This document shows, piece after piece, positions 1 to 7,757 of a stretch of 8,061 nucleotides of DNA. A program made the translations under genes and the position numbers. Numbering within the stretch: position 1 is the stretch's first letter; each line of letters starts with the position of its first letter. Where the stretch lies: positions 1 through 8,061 of the forward strand of contig PXBV01000116.1 in the NCBI GenBank assembly GCA_003565575.1. The letters run 5' to 3'. This DNA is from Psychroflexus sp. (GTDB lineage Bacteria; Bacteroidota; Bacteroidia; Flavobacteriales; Flavobacteriaceae). The notes beneath the pieces were generated by a model, which was given only the letters and a program-made list of their open reading frames with translations, ran no database searches and had not been told where the DNA came from.

Positions 1-126
1 CTGTATATAGCAAATAGCCGTGTTCGTGGACTTTTTTGAACTATTTGCCTGTTCATAATTTAATTTATTTCTGCTTGTTTCGGTACTTAAATCGGCTACT
101 TGCCATATACAAGTAACGTTAGCCAC
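1..126. repeat. attC-like imperfect palindrome, left flank (left part cut by window edge)
   Basis: The left arm, 3-20, reads GTATATAGCAAATAGCCG. The right arm, 93-110, is CGGCTACTTGCCATATAC, whose reverse complement is GTATATGGCAAGTAGCCG, so 16 of 18 positions pair. The two failures are A/C mismatches (A9 with C104, A14 with C99). T2 with A111 extends the stem. The loop, 21-92, holds a smaller inverted repeat. After the right arm come a 7-base spacer and the core GTTAGCCAC (118-126), which resembles the R' box (GTTRRRY) of integron attC sites with one departure from consensus. The matching R'' box would lie before position 1 and is not visible. Arms, mismatches and core are repeated at 7758-7953. 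The structure is seen directly. Its role as a recombination site is inferred. Confidence 0.6.
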
Positions 127-295
127 AAGCTCTGAAAAGCCAACCGCACAGTCAAGCACATTTCATTTTGCTCGTGCCTCACAAAATAAAAAGAGCTTGC
201 CTTTCCCAACGCTACTTCTGATAATACAATGAATATTTTCGTTATTATTCAATGAACTTTTACTACATTTAACACGAATTGAAAAAAGGTTTAAA
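126..295 (+). promoter_or_regulatory. Operon leader with inverted repeat, candidate operator repeats and probable promoter
   Basis: This non-coding stretch lies between the left palindrome and the first start codon. CAAGCTCT (126-133) is an exact inverted repeat of AGAGCTTG (192-199) and could close a leader stem-loop. Within it, GCAC (156-159) can pair with GTGC (174-177). Nearer the gene, CAATGAA occurs twice in direct orientation (227-233 and 250-256), 23 bases apart, in similar A/T-rich surroundings. This could be a pair of binding sites for the adjacent XRE protein. Weak matches to the Bacteroidota -7 element TAnnTTTG are TATTTTCG (234-241) and TACATTTA (264-271), and I see no convincing -33 partner. 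The promoter must lie here or upstream if the operon is expressed on its own, but its exact position is uncertain. Confidence 0.35.
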
Positions 296-502
296 ATGAA
301 CCGAATTAAAGAAGTTCTAAAAGACAAAGGAATTAGTCAAACTTGGCTTGCTGAAAAAATGGAAAAGAGTTATCCGACCATTAACGAATACGCAAGAAAT
401 AAGAGACAACCGAGTCTTGAAGATTTATACAAGATAGCTGACATTTTAAATGTGAGTGTATCAGATTTACTAATTGACAACAAGAAAGAATTGAATGAAT
501 AA
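296..502 (+). CDS. Small XRE/Cro-C1 family HTH regulator of the R-M operon
   Basis: This 68-residue protein is essentially one helix-turn-helix domain of the XRE (Cro/C1, HTH_3) family. A first helix (about residues 3-11) is followed by the HTH core ISQTWLAEKMEKSYPTINEYARN (about 13-35 in all), then SLEDLYKIADILNVSVSDLL, the usual closing helices. There is no extra ligand or protease domain, and the length is usual for a minimal regulator. AAGG at 286-289, six bases before the ATG, is a modest ribosome site. The gene overlaps hsdM by eight bases, so the two are probably translationally coupled. Family knowledge: such small DNA-binding proteins often sit at the head of R-M operons and time expression of the enzymes. 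Here it most likely binds the leader, perhaps the CAATGAA repeats. Activator or repressor action cannot be told from sequence. Confidence 0.88.
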   Translation: MNRIKEVLKDKGISQTWLAEKMEKSYPTINEYARNKRQPSLEDLYKIADILNVSVSDLLIDNKKELNE

Positions 503-2294
503 TTTCAAAGAAAAAGCAGATAAAATTTGGGAAGTAGCAAACCTACTGCGTGGTGACTATAAACGTTCTGATTACGGAAAGGTAATTTTGCCAATGACAG
601 TACTTAGACGATTAGATTGCGTACTTGCACCAAACAAACAGAAAGTACTTGACACCTTACCCAAAGTTGAAAAAAGTAGTGAAACGGCAAAAGACAAAGT
701 GCTAAACGCAACCGCTGGTATGAACTTCCACAACCGTAGCAAATTTGACTTTGATAAAATTATAGCAGACCCAAATAATGTAGCTTCGAATTTGAGAAAT
801 TACATCAACGGATTTTCTACTTCGGCTCGTGAAATTATTGAATACTTCAATTTTGACGACCAAATTGATAGAATGGACGACCCAAAAGCGGACATTCTTT
901 ATCGAGTGGTAAAAGCATTTCAAGAAATTGACTTATCAGATATGAGTTCAATGGAAATGGGATATGCATTTGAACATCTGATTAGAAAATTTGCAGAGCA
1001 ATCCAATGAAACTGCTGGAGAGCACTTTACACCTCGTGAAGTAATCAAACTAATGGTAAATATGTTATTTAACGAGGATAGCGAAATTCTAACTAAAGAA
1101 GGAATTGTAAAAACATTATACGACCCAGCTTGTGGAACTGGTGGAATGCTTTCTGTTGGAGAACAACACGTAAAAGAACTAAACCCAAATGCGGAACTAA
1201 AAGTATTTGGACAAGAAATAAATCCTGAATCGTATGCGATTTGTAAATCGGATATGTTGATTAAAGGACAAAACCCAAGTAACATAAAATTTGGAAACAC
1301 CTTTACTGTTGATGGTTTAGAAGATGAACAATTTGATTATATGCTTTCCAATCCGCCTTTTGGTGTAGACTGGAAAAAGGCACAGAAAATCATAAAAGCA
1401 GAACACGACAACAAAGGAATGCAAGGTCGTTTTGGTGCTGGACTTCCGCGTATTAATGATGGTTCTTTATTGTTTTTACAGCATATGATTTCTAAAATGA
1501 AACCATCAGGAACTCGAATTGCAATTGTGTTTAATGGTTCACCTCTATTTTCGGGTGCTGCAGGTAGTGGTGAAAGTGAAATACGTAAATGGATTATTGA
1601 AAACGACTGGCTAGAAGCCATCGTTGCACTACCTGACCAACTGTTTTACAATACAGGAATTTCGACTTATGTGTGGTTAGTGAACAACAAAAAAGAAGAA
1701 AAAAGAAAAGGCAAAGTACAACTTATAAATGCTACAGGAACAAAAGACGAAGAACTCATTGCCGATGAAAAACTAGACATAAACCGTTTTTGGAAAAAAA
1801 TGGATAAAAGTTTAGGAAGCAAACGTAAAGAAATTCCTGAAAACGGAAATACCAAAGGCATTGGTTTCGTGAGTCAAATATATGGGAATTTTGAAGAAAA
1901 TGAGTTTTCTAAAATTTTACCAAACGATTATTTTGGTTATTGGCGAGTAACAGTGGAACAACCTTTAAAAGACGAAGATGGTAAAGTTGTAAAAAGCAAA
2001 GGCAAACCAAAAGCAGATAGCAAATTACGAGACTACGAAAACATTCCCTTTTTAAGAACAGAAAAAGATGGCAGTTTTGTACCTCAAACCATTGAACAGT
2101 ACTTTGAAAGAGAAGTTACACCACATTTACCCGAAGCTTGGATAGATGAAAAGAAAACCAAAGTAGGTTACGAAATAAACTTTACCAAGTACTTCTACGA
2201 GTTTAAGCCACTACGCTCTTTAACCGAGATTAAAGCGGATATTTTGGCTTTAGAAAAAACATCATTAGAAAACCAACAAACTGTTCTTGACTAA
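495..2294 (+). CDS. hsdM: Type I restriction-modification DNA methyltransferase subunit (HsdM)
   Basis: This 599-residue modification subunit transfers a methyl group from S-adenosylmethionine to adenine (N6) in the target chosen by HsdS. The N-terminal helical HsdM domain (about residues 5-140) starts with ADKIWEVANLLRG and contains the typical VILPMTVLRRLD. GEHFTPREV at 175-183 opens the catalytic N6-adenine methylase domain. DPACGTGGM at 210-218 is the AdoMet-binding motif I, and NPPF at 286-289 is the catalytic motif IV of N6-adenine methyltransferases. ALPDQLFYNTGIS near 378-390 is another conserved HsdM stretch. The C-terminal part from about residue 470 (GYWRVTVEQPL) is the usual extension that contacts HsdS. 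All key residues are present and the gene is unbroken. It overlaps the regulator by eight bases and hsdS by one (TAATG), which indicates coupled translation. Confidence 0.97.
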   Translation: MNNFKEKADKIWEVANLLRGDYKRSDYGKVILPMTVLRRLDCVLAPNKQKVLDTLPKVEKSSETAKDKVLNATAGMNFHNRSKFDFDKIIADPNNVASNLRNYINGFSTSAREIIEYFNFDDQIDRMDDPKADILYRVVKAFQEIDLSDMSSMEMGYAFEHLIRKFAEQSNETAGEHFTPREVIKLMVNMLFNEDSEILTKEGIVKTLYDPACGTGGMLSVGEQHVKELNPNAELKVFGQEINPESYAICKSDMLIKGQNPSNIKFGNTFTVDGLEDEQFDYMLSNPPFGVDWKKAQKIIKAEHDNKGMQGRFGAGLPRINDGSLLFLQHMISKMKPSGTRIAIVFNGSPLFSGAAGSGESEIRKWIIENDWLEAIVALPDQLFYNTGISTYVWLVNNKKEEKRKGKVQLINATGTKDEELIADEKLDINRFWKKMDKSLGSKRKEIPENGNTKGIGFVSQIYGNFEENEFSKILPNDYFGYWRVTVEQPLKDEDGKVVKSKGKPKADSKLRDYENIPFLRTEKDGSFVPQTIEQYFEREVTPHLPEAWIDEKKTKVGYEINFTKYFYEFKPLRSLTEIKADILALEKTSLENQQTVLD

Positions 2295-3619
2295 TGAAAA
2301 CCTACGAAAAATATAAAGACAGCGGTATAGAATGGATTGGTGAGATTCCTACAGATTGGAATGTTGCACGACTAAGATACCGAGGCAAATCAATAATTGG
2401 AATTACTTACAAACCTGATGAAGTATCTGACGAAACCAATGGAACTTTAGTACTAAGGTCTTCCAATATACAAAATGGCAAACTGGACTTTAAAGACTGT
2501 GTTTATGTTGATAAAAAGATACAAGAAAGCCAACTAGTAAAAGAAGGTGACATATTGGTTTGTGCAAGAAACGGAAGTGCTCATTTAGTTGGTAAATGTG
2601 CATATATTCCTAAAGAATGGGAAAATGTCTCTTTTGGTGCTTTTATGTCAATTGTTCGTAAAGATTTAGATAAATTTTTGTTCTATTATTTCAACTCACA
2701 AGTATTCAAAGGTCAAAAGGGATTGTTTGCAACTAGCACAATAAATCAACTTACTTCAAATATGTTGAATAATCTTGACATTCCTATACCACCAACAAAA
2801 GAAGAACAAACAGCTATAGCCAAATATCTAGATATAAAAACAGCAGAAATAGACCACCTCATAGCAGAGAAAAAACAATTGGTAAAACTCTACCAAGAAG
2901 AAAAAACAGCTATCATTAACCAAGCCATAACTAAAGGCATACGCCCAGATATAAAACTAAAAGATAGTGGAATTGAATGGCTAGGAGATATTCCTGAGCA
3001 TTGGGAGGTAAAGAGGTTAAGACACGTTTGTAATATTTTTGGAAGAATTGGATATAGAGGCTACAAGGTTACTGACTTAGTTCCGAAAGGACAAGGTGCA
3101 ATTACTATCAGTCCATCTAATATGAAAGAGTACAATATGGACTTTCAAAAATGCACTTATTTAAGTTGGGATAAATATGAGGAATCACCTGAAATTAAAA
3201 TATACAATGACGATATATTATTTGTAAAAACAGGTTCAACATATGGGAAAACTACCATAGTCAAAAGTTTGGAAGAAAAAGCAACGATTAATCCTCAAAT
3301 TATTGTTCTTAAAGAAATTTCAGTAAATAATGATTTTCTGTGGTATGTTATGAAATCAGAAAACATTCAATTTCAAGTCGAACAAACTGTGGTTGGCGGT
3401 ACAATACCTACAATTTCTCAAGCAAAAATCAATAATTATTCATTCCCAATACCATTAAACAAAGAAGAACAAACTGAAATCGTTCAACACATAGAAAAAG
3501 AATCTGCAATTATAGATGCAAAAATATCTAAAACAGAAAAATACATCAACCTACTTACTGAGTACAGAACTGCTTTAATTAGTGAGGTGGTAACAGGTAA
3601 AATAAAAGTAATCGATTAA
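2294..3619 (+). CDS. hsdS: Type I restriction-modification specificity subunit (HsdS)
   Basis: This 441-residue protein recognises the bipartite DNA target and holds two HsdM subunits, plus HsdR for cleavage. It has the classic two-half layout. YKDSGIEWIGEIP (residues 7-19) opens the first target recognition domain, to about 163. PIPPTKEEQTAIAKYLD (from 164) begins the central coiled-coil spacer, to about 216. LKDSGIEWLGDIP (222-234) opens the second recognition domain, to about 384. PIPLNKEEQTEIVQHIE (from 385) begins the C-terminal coiled coil. The two spacer segments, 164-216 and 385-437, are the same length and clearly related. The two recognition domains differ from each other, so the site should be asymmetric; it cannot be predicted here. 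Full length for the family with no truncation. The start overlaps the hsdM stop by one base. Confidence 0.97.
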   Translation: MKTYEKYKDSGIEWIGEIPTDWNVARLRYRGKSIIGITYKPDEVSDETNGTLVLRSSNIQNGKLDFKDCVYVDKKIQESQLVKEGDILVCARNGSAHLVGKCAYIPKEWENVSFGAFMSIVRKDLDKFLFYYFNSQVFKGQKGLFATSTINQLTSNMLNNLDIPIPPTKEEQTAIAKYLDIKTAEIDHLIAEKKQLVKLYQEEKTAIINQAITKGIRPDIKLKDSGIEWLGDIPEHWEVKRLRHVCNIFGRIGYRGYKVTDLVPKGQGAITISPSNMKEYNMDFQKCTYLSWDKYEESPEIKIYNDDILFVKTGSTYGKTTIVKSLEEKATINPQIIVLKEISVNNDFLWYVMKSENIQFQVEQTVVGGTIPTISQAKINNYSFPIPLNKEEQTEIVQHIEKESAIIDAKISKTEKYINLLTEYRTALISEVVTGKIKVID

Positions 3620-3621
3620 TA

Positions 3622-4623
3622 ATGACACTTTGCACAGCACACATACGTCAAGCAAACGATACCGAAGAATTGGTATTCGCTACAGATAGTTGCCTTACAG
3701 GTGGTGAAAAATGGAAACACGGAATCAAATTATTTGAATTACCTAGAAAAGATTGTTTACTCTGTTTTGCAGGTGATACGTTTAGAGCTTATCCACTGGT
3801 TTTGAATATGGTTTCCTCTATTCACTTAGACAATTATTTACAATCACCTTCGGCAACACTTGAAGAGGTCTTAGAATTTTTGTCAGAACAATTTACAGAA
3901 TTAGTTTCTAAAATAGTCTCGGAAATACCTGGAGAAAACATTCACGAGTTAAGAGGTTCTGCTCAATTTCTATTTGGAGGTTGGGATTGGCAACAAGGTG
4001 CAAATGGTGCATTTAGAGTTTGGAAATTGTATTACAATGAAGCTATAGAAGGTTTTGTTTTTGATGAATTAACAAACAATGGAAAACGAGTGTTTTATAC
4101 TTTCATTGGTAATGCATCAATAGATGTGGTTCAAGAAGCAAAAGACAGATATAACAAACTAAGGTTTGATGAAGACAAACAAGACGATAATTTGGATATG
4201 GAACCTATCAGGATTCTTAGTGATATTTCCTTGGACAAATCAATTAGAGAAGTTGACGGCAGTTTGCAAATTGCCAAAGTGTACAAATCCAACCGAACAG
4301 AATTTTTTGGTGTGTATTGGGAATCCAGCAAAGGAATACCTTGTTTTCAAGGTCGTGAATATAATGAAATCAATAAACCGTTAGTCCGATATTTTAATCC
4401 TGACACATTTGAAATTATTGAATCTGACCTACCAGAACATTTACAGTCAATTGACGAAGAAACCTATTCAAATGATTACGAATTGGTAAGGGAATGCTAT
4501 GATGAGGATGGTTATTTAAAAGATACGGTTTCAGAAAAACAAAAACACGTTTTACGCTTGGTTTTTAAAGATGTGGCATACCGCCAATTTATCAATAGCC
4601 AAAAAAGTGAACCACAAATTTAA
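3622..4623 (+). CDS. Ntn-hydrolase / proteasome-beta (HslV)-like protein embedded in the R-M operon
   Basis: This 333-residue protein is not a standard type I R-M subunit. Its N-terminus reads like a proteasome-fold peptidase. MTLCTAHI puts Thr2 right after the initiator Met, so Met removal would expose an N-terminal Thr, as in HslV. LVFATDSCLTGG carries Asp22 and GIKLFEL carries Lys36, near where proteasome subunits have Asp17 and Lys33. CFAGDTFRAYPL (48-59) matches the GFAG-type strand and following helix of HslV. Later, LFGGWDW (117-123), FIGNAS (161-166) and DGSLQIAKV (212-220) fit the remaining core strands; at the usual Ser129 position Asn164 appears to stand in. Residues from about 235 form an extension I do not recognise. 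No signal peptide or membrane segment is seen, so it is cytoplasmic. It starts two bases after hsdS and ends five before hsdR, clearly within the operon. Peptidase activity is inferred; it could be an inactive fold. Confidence 0.72.
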   Translation: MTLCTAHIRQANDTEELVFATDSCLTGGEKWKHGIKLFELPRKDCLLCFAGDTFRAYPLVLNMVSSIHLDNYLQSPSATLEEVLEFLSEQFTELVSKIVSEIPGENIHELRGSAQFLFGGWDWQQGANGAFRVWKLYYNEAIEGFVFDELTNNGKRVFYTFIGNASIDVVQEAKDRYNKLRFDEDKQDDNLDMEPIRILSDISLDKSIREVDGSLQIAKVYKSNRTEFFGVYWESSKGIPCFQGREYNEINKPLVRYFNPDTFEIIESDLPEHLQSIDEETYSNDYELVRECYDEDGYLKDTVSEKQKHVLRLVFKDVAYRQFINSQKSEPQI

Positions 4624-4628
4624 AAGAA

Positions 4629-7600
4629 ATGAGCATAACAACTGAAAATACATTTGAAACTGCGATAGAACAAGCCTTAGTTCAAAATGGTGGTTATAGC
4701 ATTGGCGACCCAAACACATACAGTAAAGAACTTGGATTTTTCAAAGATGAAATCTTAGCGTTTTTACAAAGCTCACAACCTAAAAAGTGGGAGAAAATTT
4801 CTGCTATTCACGGAAAAGATACCGAAAACAGAGTTTTACAGCGATTATATAAAGAACTAGATTTAAGAGGTGCTTTAGATGTATTGCGAAAAGGATTTGT
4901 AGATTATGGAGTACGTTTTCAAATGGCATATTTTAAGCCTGCTTCGGGTCTAAATCCTGATGCTGTACAAATGTATAATAGCAATAGCTTAAAAGTATAT
5001 CGTCAAATCTATTATAGCAAAAAAAATAAAAATTCGGTTGATATTGTTTTAGGTTTAAATGGTTTGCCAGTAGCAACATTAGAACTCAAAAATCAATTTA
5101 CTGGTCAAAATGTAAATCACGCTAAAAAACAATATAAAGACACAAGAGACCCAAAAGAAATATTGTTTTCATTTAAAAAACGTGCTTTAGTTCACTTCTC
5201 TGTAGATTCGGACGAAGTGTATATGGCAACAAAATTAGAAGGCTCTAAAACCTTTTGGCTTCCATTCAATCAAGGCAATGGAAATGGAAAAGGAAATCCA
5301 ATAAATACATCTGGCGACTATCGTACAGCTTATTTATGGAATTACATTTTACAAAAAGATAGTTGGCTTCAAATACTACAACAATTCATCCATTTACAAA
5401 CCGAGGAAGTTATTTCAAACGGAAAGATTTACAAAAAGGAAAAGATGATTTTTCCTCGTTATCATCAATTGGATGCTGTTCGTGAAATAACTAATGATAC
5501 TTTAGAAAATGGAGCAGGAAAAAACTATTTGGTTCAACATTCAGCAGGTTCAGGAAAAAGTAATTCTATTGCTTGGTTAGCATATCGTTTAACAAGTTTA
5601 CACAATGCATCAAACGAACGTATTTTTGATTCAGTAATTGTAGTTACTGACAGACGAGTTTTAGACCAACAGTTACAAAATACTATTTATCAATTTGAAC
5701 ACAAACAAGGTGTAGTTCAAAAAATAGATAAAGACAGTAAACAGCTGGCAGATGCAATTAGCAATGGAACAAATATTATAATCACAACACTGCAAAAATT
5801 CCCTTATGTAATTGATAAAGTTGGTGAAATTCCAGACCGTAAATATGCTGTAATTATTGATGAGGCTCACAGTTCACAAGGTGGTGAAGCAAGTAAAAAA
5901 ATGAAAGAGGTTTTAGGTGTTGTCGAAGATGAAGAAAGTACAGCACAAGAACCTTATCCAAATTATGGAGAAGGTGATGATGACGAAACTATTTTAGGAC
6001 AGGATATTGTGAATAGTTGTATTGAAAAATCCGCTCAAGCAAGAGGACAACAAACAAATGTTTCATTCTTTGCTTTTACGGCAACACCAAAATATAAAAC
6101 ACTACAAGTTTTTGGAGCTAAAGATGATGAAGGTAAACCCAAACCTTTTCATTTATATTCTATGCGTCAAGCCATTGAGGAAGGTTTTATTTTAGATGTT
6201 TTAAAAAACTACACGACTTATGAGCTTTATTTTAAATTAACTAAAGCCATAGAAGATGACCCACAACTTAACAAAAAGAAAACTGCAAAGGCCATTGGTA
6301 AATATGTGTCTTTGCATCCACACAATTTAGCTCAAAAAACAGAAATTATAATTGAACATTTTAGGTCTATTGTTTCTAAAAAAATTGGTGGTAAAGCAAA
6401 AGCAATGGTTGTTTGTGGTTCAAGATTGCACGCCAAAAGATATTTTGAAGAGTTTAAAAAATACATCAAGGAGAAAAAATATCAGAATGAATTAAAAGTG
6501 ATTGTAGCATTTTCTGGAAAGTTGAAAGATGACAATTATCCTGATGGCGTTTCAGAATCAGAATTGAATGGCTTTAAAGAAAAAGAATTACCTCAAATGT
6601 TTGAAAAAGAGGAATACAAAATTTTGATTGTAGCCGATAAATATCAAACAGGTTTTGACCAACCTTTATTACATACAATGTATGTTGACAAGAAGCTATC
6701 TGGAGTAAAAGCAGTCCAAACACTTTCAAGATTAAACAGAATGTGTGCAGGTAAAGAAGATACTTTTGTTTTAGATTTTGCGAATGACAGAGAAACTATT
6801 TTTAATTCTTTCCAGCCATATTACGAAGTAACAACAGTTACGGACGAAACAGATATTAATCATTTGTATGACTTAAAAGCTAGATTAGATAGTTTTCAAG
6901 TTTATTGGCAGGAAGAAATTGATGAATTTGCAAATGTCTACTTCCACCCTAACACGAATTTGAACAATGCTAAAAATCAAAAGTATCTGTATTCATTTAC
7001 AGACCCATCTGTAGAACGTTTCAAAGAATTAGAAACAGAAGAAAAACAAGATGAATTCAAAAAATCAATTCGTTCTTGGACAAACCTATATTCGTTTTTA
7101 GCCCAAATTATGCCATTCGTAGATGCTGAATTTGAAAAATTTTATGCATTTGCCAAATTATTGCAAACACGTTTACCGAAAAAAGATTTATCAGAGACTT
7201 TCCAACTTTCTGATGAAGTAGCATTGGAATATTATCGTTTAGAAAAGATTAAAGAAGGTTCTATTGACCTTTTAAAAGGAGAAGAAGGAGAATTAAGCGG
7301 AACAACAGAAGCTGGATTAAAACGCACGAAAGAGGAAGAAGCATTATTATCTGAAATTGTTTCTGTTTTAAATGACAGATTTGGAACTGAATTTGAAGAA
7401 GCGGATAAACTATTCTTTGACCAAATAGAAGCGGAATTAATGGAAGATGAAAAGCTTCAAAAGCAGGCAAAAGCGAATAAAATGGATACGTTTAAATATG
7501 CGTTTGAGGATATGTTTATGACCAAACTAATTGGACGAATGGACCAAAATCAAGACATATTTGAGAAAATATTGGAGGATAAAATGTTTGGTGATTTGGT

Positions 7601-7646
7601 GAAAGAATTAATGATGAAAAAGATATACCGAAAAATGAATGAATAA
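4629..7646 (+). CDS. hsdR: Type I restriction endonuclease / DNA translocase subunit (HsdR)
   Basis: This 1005-residue motor and nuclease subunit, together with HsdM and HsdS, translocates unmodified DNA using ATP and cuts it at a distance. The N-terminal nuclease domain has a PD-(D/E)XK signature: Asp138 in SVDIVLG, then Glu152 and Lys154 in TLELKNQ. The SF2 helicase-like motor shows motif I HSAGSGKS (304-311), motif II DEAH (411-414), motif III FTATP (483-487), motif V ADKYQTGFDQP (669-679) and motif VI QTLSRLNR (697-704). An acidic insert (about 431-455) lies between motifs II and III. The helical C-terminal region (about 760-1005) is the usual part that docks on the HsdM/HsdS core. Length is normal and all catalytic motifs are intact. 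It is the last gene of the operon, five bases after the Ntn-like gene, with no strong ribosome site, so its level probably depends on upstream translation. Confidence 0.97.
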   Translation: MSITTENTFETAIEQALVQNGGYSIGDPNTYSKELGFFKDEILAFLQSSQPKKWEKISAIHGKDTENRVLQRLYKELDLRGALDVLRKGFVDYGVRFQMAYFKPASGLNPDAVQMYNSNSLKVYRQIYYSKKNKNSVDIVLGLNGLPVATLELKNQFTGQNVNHAKKQYKDTRDPKEILFSFKKRALVHFSVDSDEVYMATKLEGSKTFWLPFNQGNGNGKGNPINTSGDYRTAYLWNYILQKDSWLQILQQFIHLQTEEVISNGKIYKKEKMIFPRYHQLDAVREITNDTLENGAGKNYLVQHSAGSGKSNSIAWLAYRLTSLHNASNERIFDSVIVVTDRRVLDQQLQNTIYQFEHKQGVVQKIDKDSKQLADAISNGTNIIITTLQKFPYVIDKVGEIPDRKYAVIIDEAHSSQGGEASKKMKEVLGVVEDEESTAQEPYPNYGEGDDDETILGQDIVNSCIEKSAQARGQQTNVSFFAFTATPKYKTLQVFGAKDDEGKPKPFHLYSMRQAIEEGFILDVLKNYTTYELYFKLTKAIEDDPQLNKKKTAKAIGKYVSLHPHNLAQKTEIIIEHFRSIVSKKIGGKAKAMVVCGSRLHAKRYFEEFKKYIKEKKYQNELKVIVAFSGKLKDDNYPDGVSESELNGFKEKELPQMFEKEEYKILIVADKYQTGFDQPLLHTMYVDKKLSGVKAVQTLSRLNRMCAGKEDTFVLDFANDRETIFNSFQPYYEVTTVTDETDINHLYDLKARLDSFQVYWQEEIDEFANVYFHPNTNLNNAKNQKYLYSFTDPSVERFKELETEEKQDEFKKSIRSWTNLYSFLAQIMPFVDAEFEKFYAFAKLLQTRLPKKDLSETFQLSDEVALEYYRLEKIKEGSIDLLKGEEGELSGTTEAGLKRTKEEEALLSEIVSVLNDRFGTEFEEADKLFFDQIEAELMEDEKLQKQAKANKMDTFKYAFEDMFMTKLIGRMDQNQDIFEKILEDKMFGDLVKELMMKKIYRKMNE

Positions 7647-7757
7647 GCCAACGCTCAAAGCCATACACATTTGCAATTCGCTCAAGCCAACGCTACGCCA
7701 AAAATTGCAAAAGAGAATGCCTTCTGCCAACGCTAGCAAGTTTTCGGAATAAAGCCA
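7647..7757. repeat. Three GCCAACGCT repeats and an inverted repeat in the 3' non-coding tail
   Basis: GCCAACGCT occurs at 7647-7655 (immediately after the hsdR stop), 7686-7694 and 7726-7734, at steps of 39 and 40 bases. Near relatives occur in the 5' leader (CCCAACGCT at 205-213, GCCAACCGC at 139-147). TTTGCAATT (7670-7678) and AATTGCAAA (7703-7711) form an exact 9-base inverted repeat with a 24-base loop, with the middle GCCAACGCT in the loop. There is no T-run after it, so it is not a standard terminator. No coding sequence is seen. The function is unknown; the repeats could be binding sites or part of an element-end structure. Confidence 0.5.

Noticed and set aside
702..1861. Several minus-strand frames inside hsdM.
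   Set aside because: They are antisense to a confidently identified gene, have no recognisable domain, and have composition typical of shadow frames.
4166..4384. A 72-codon plus-strand frame overlapping the Ntn-like gene.
   Set aside because: It lies wholly within a well-supported gene in another frame and has no recognisable domain.
7670..7711. The TTTGCAATT/AATTGCAAA inverted repeat as the operon terminator.
   Set aside because: The loop is long at 24 bases and no T-run follows, so it does not look like an intrinsic terminator.
7647..7734. The GCCAACGCT copies as a CRISPR array.
   Set aside because: The repeat is only nine bases, there are just three copies, and no cas genes are present.
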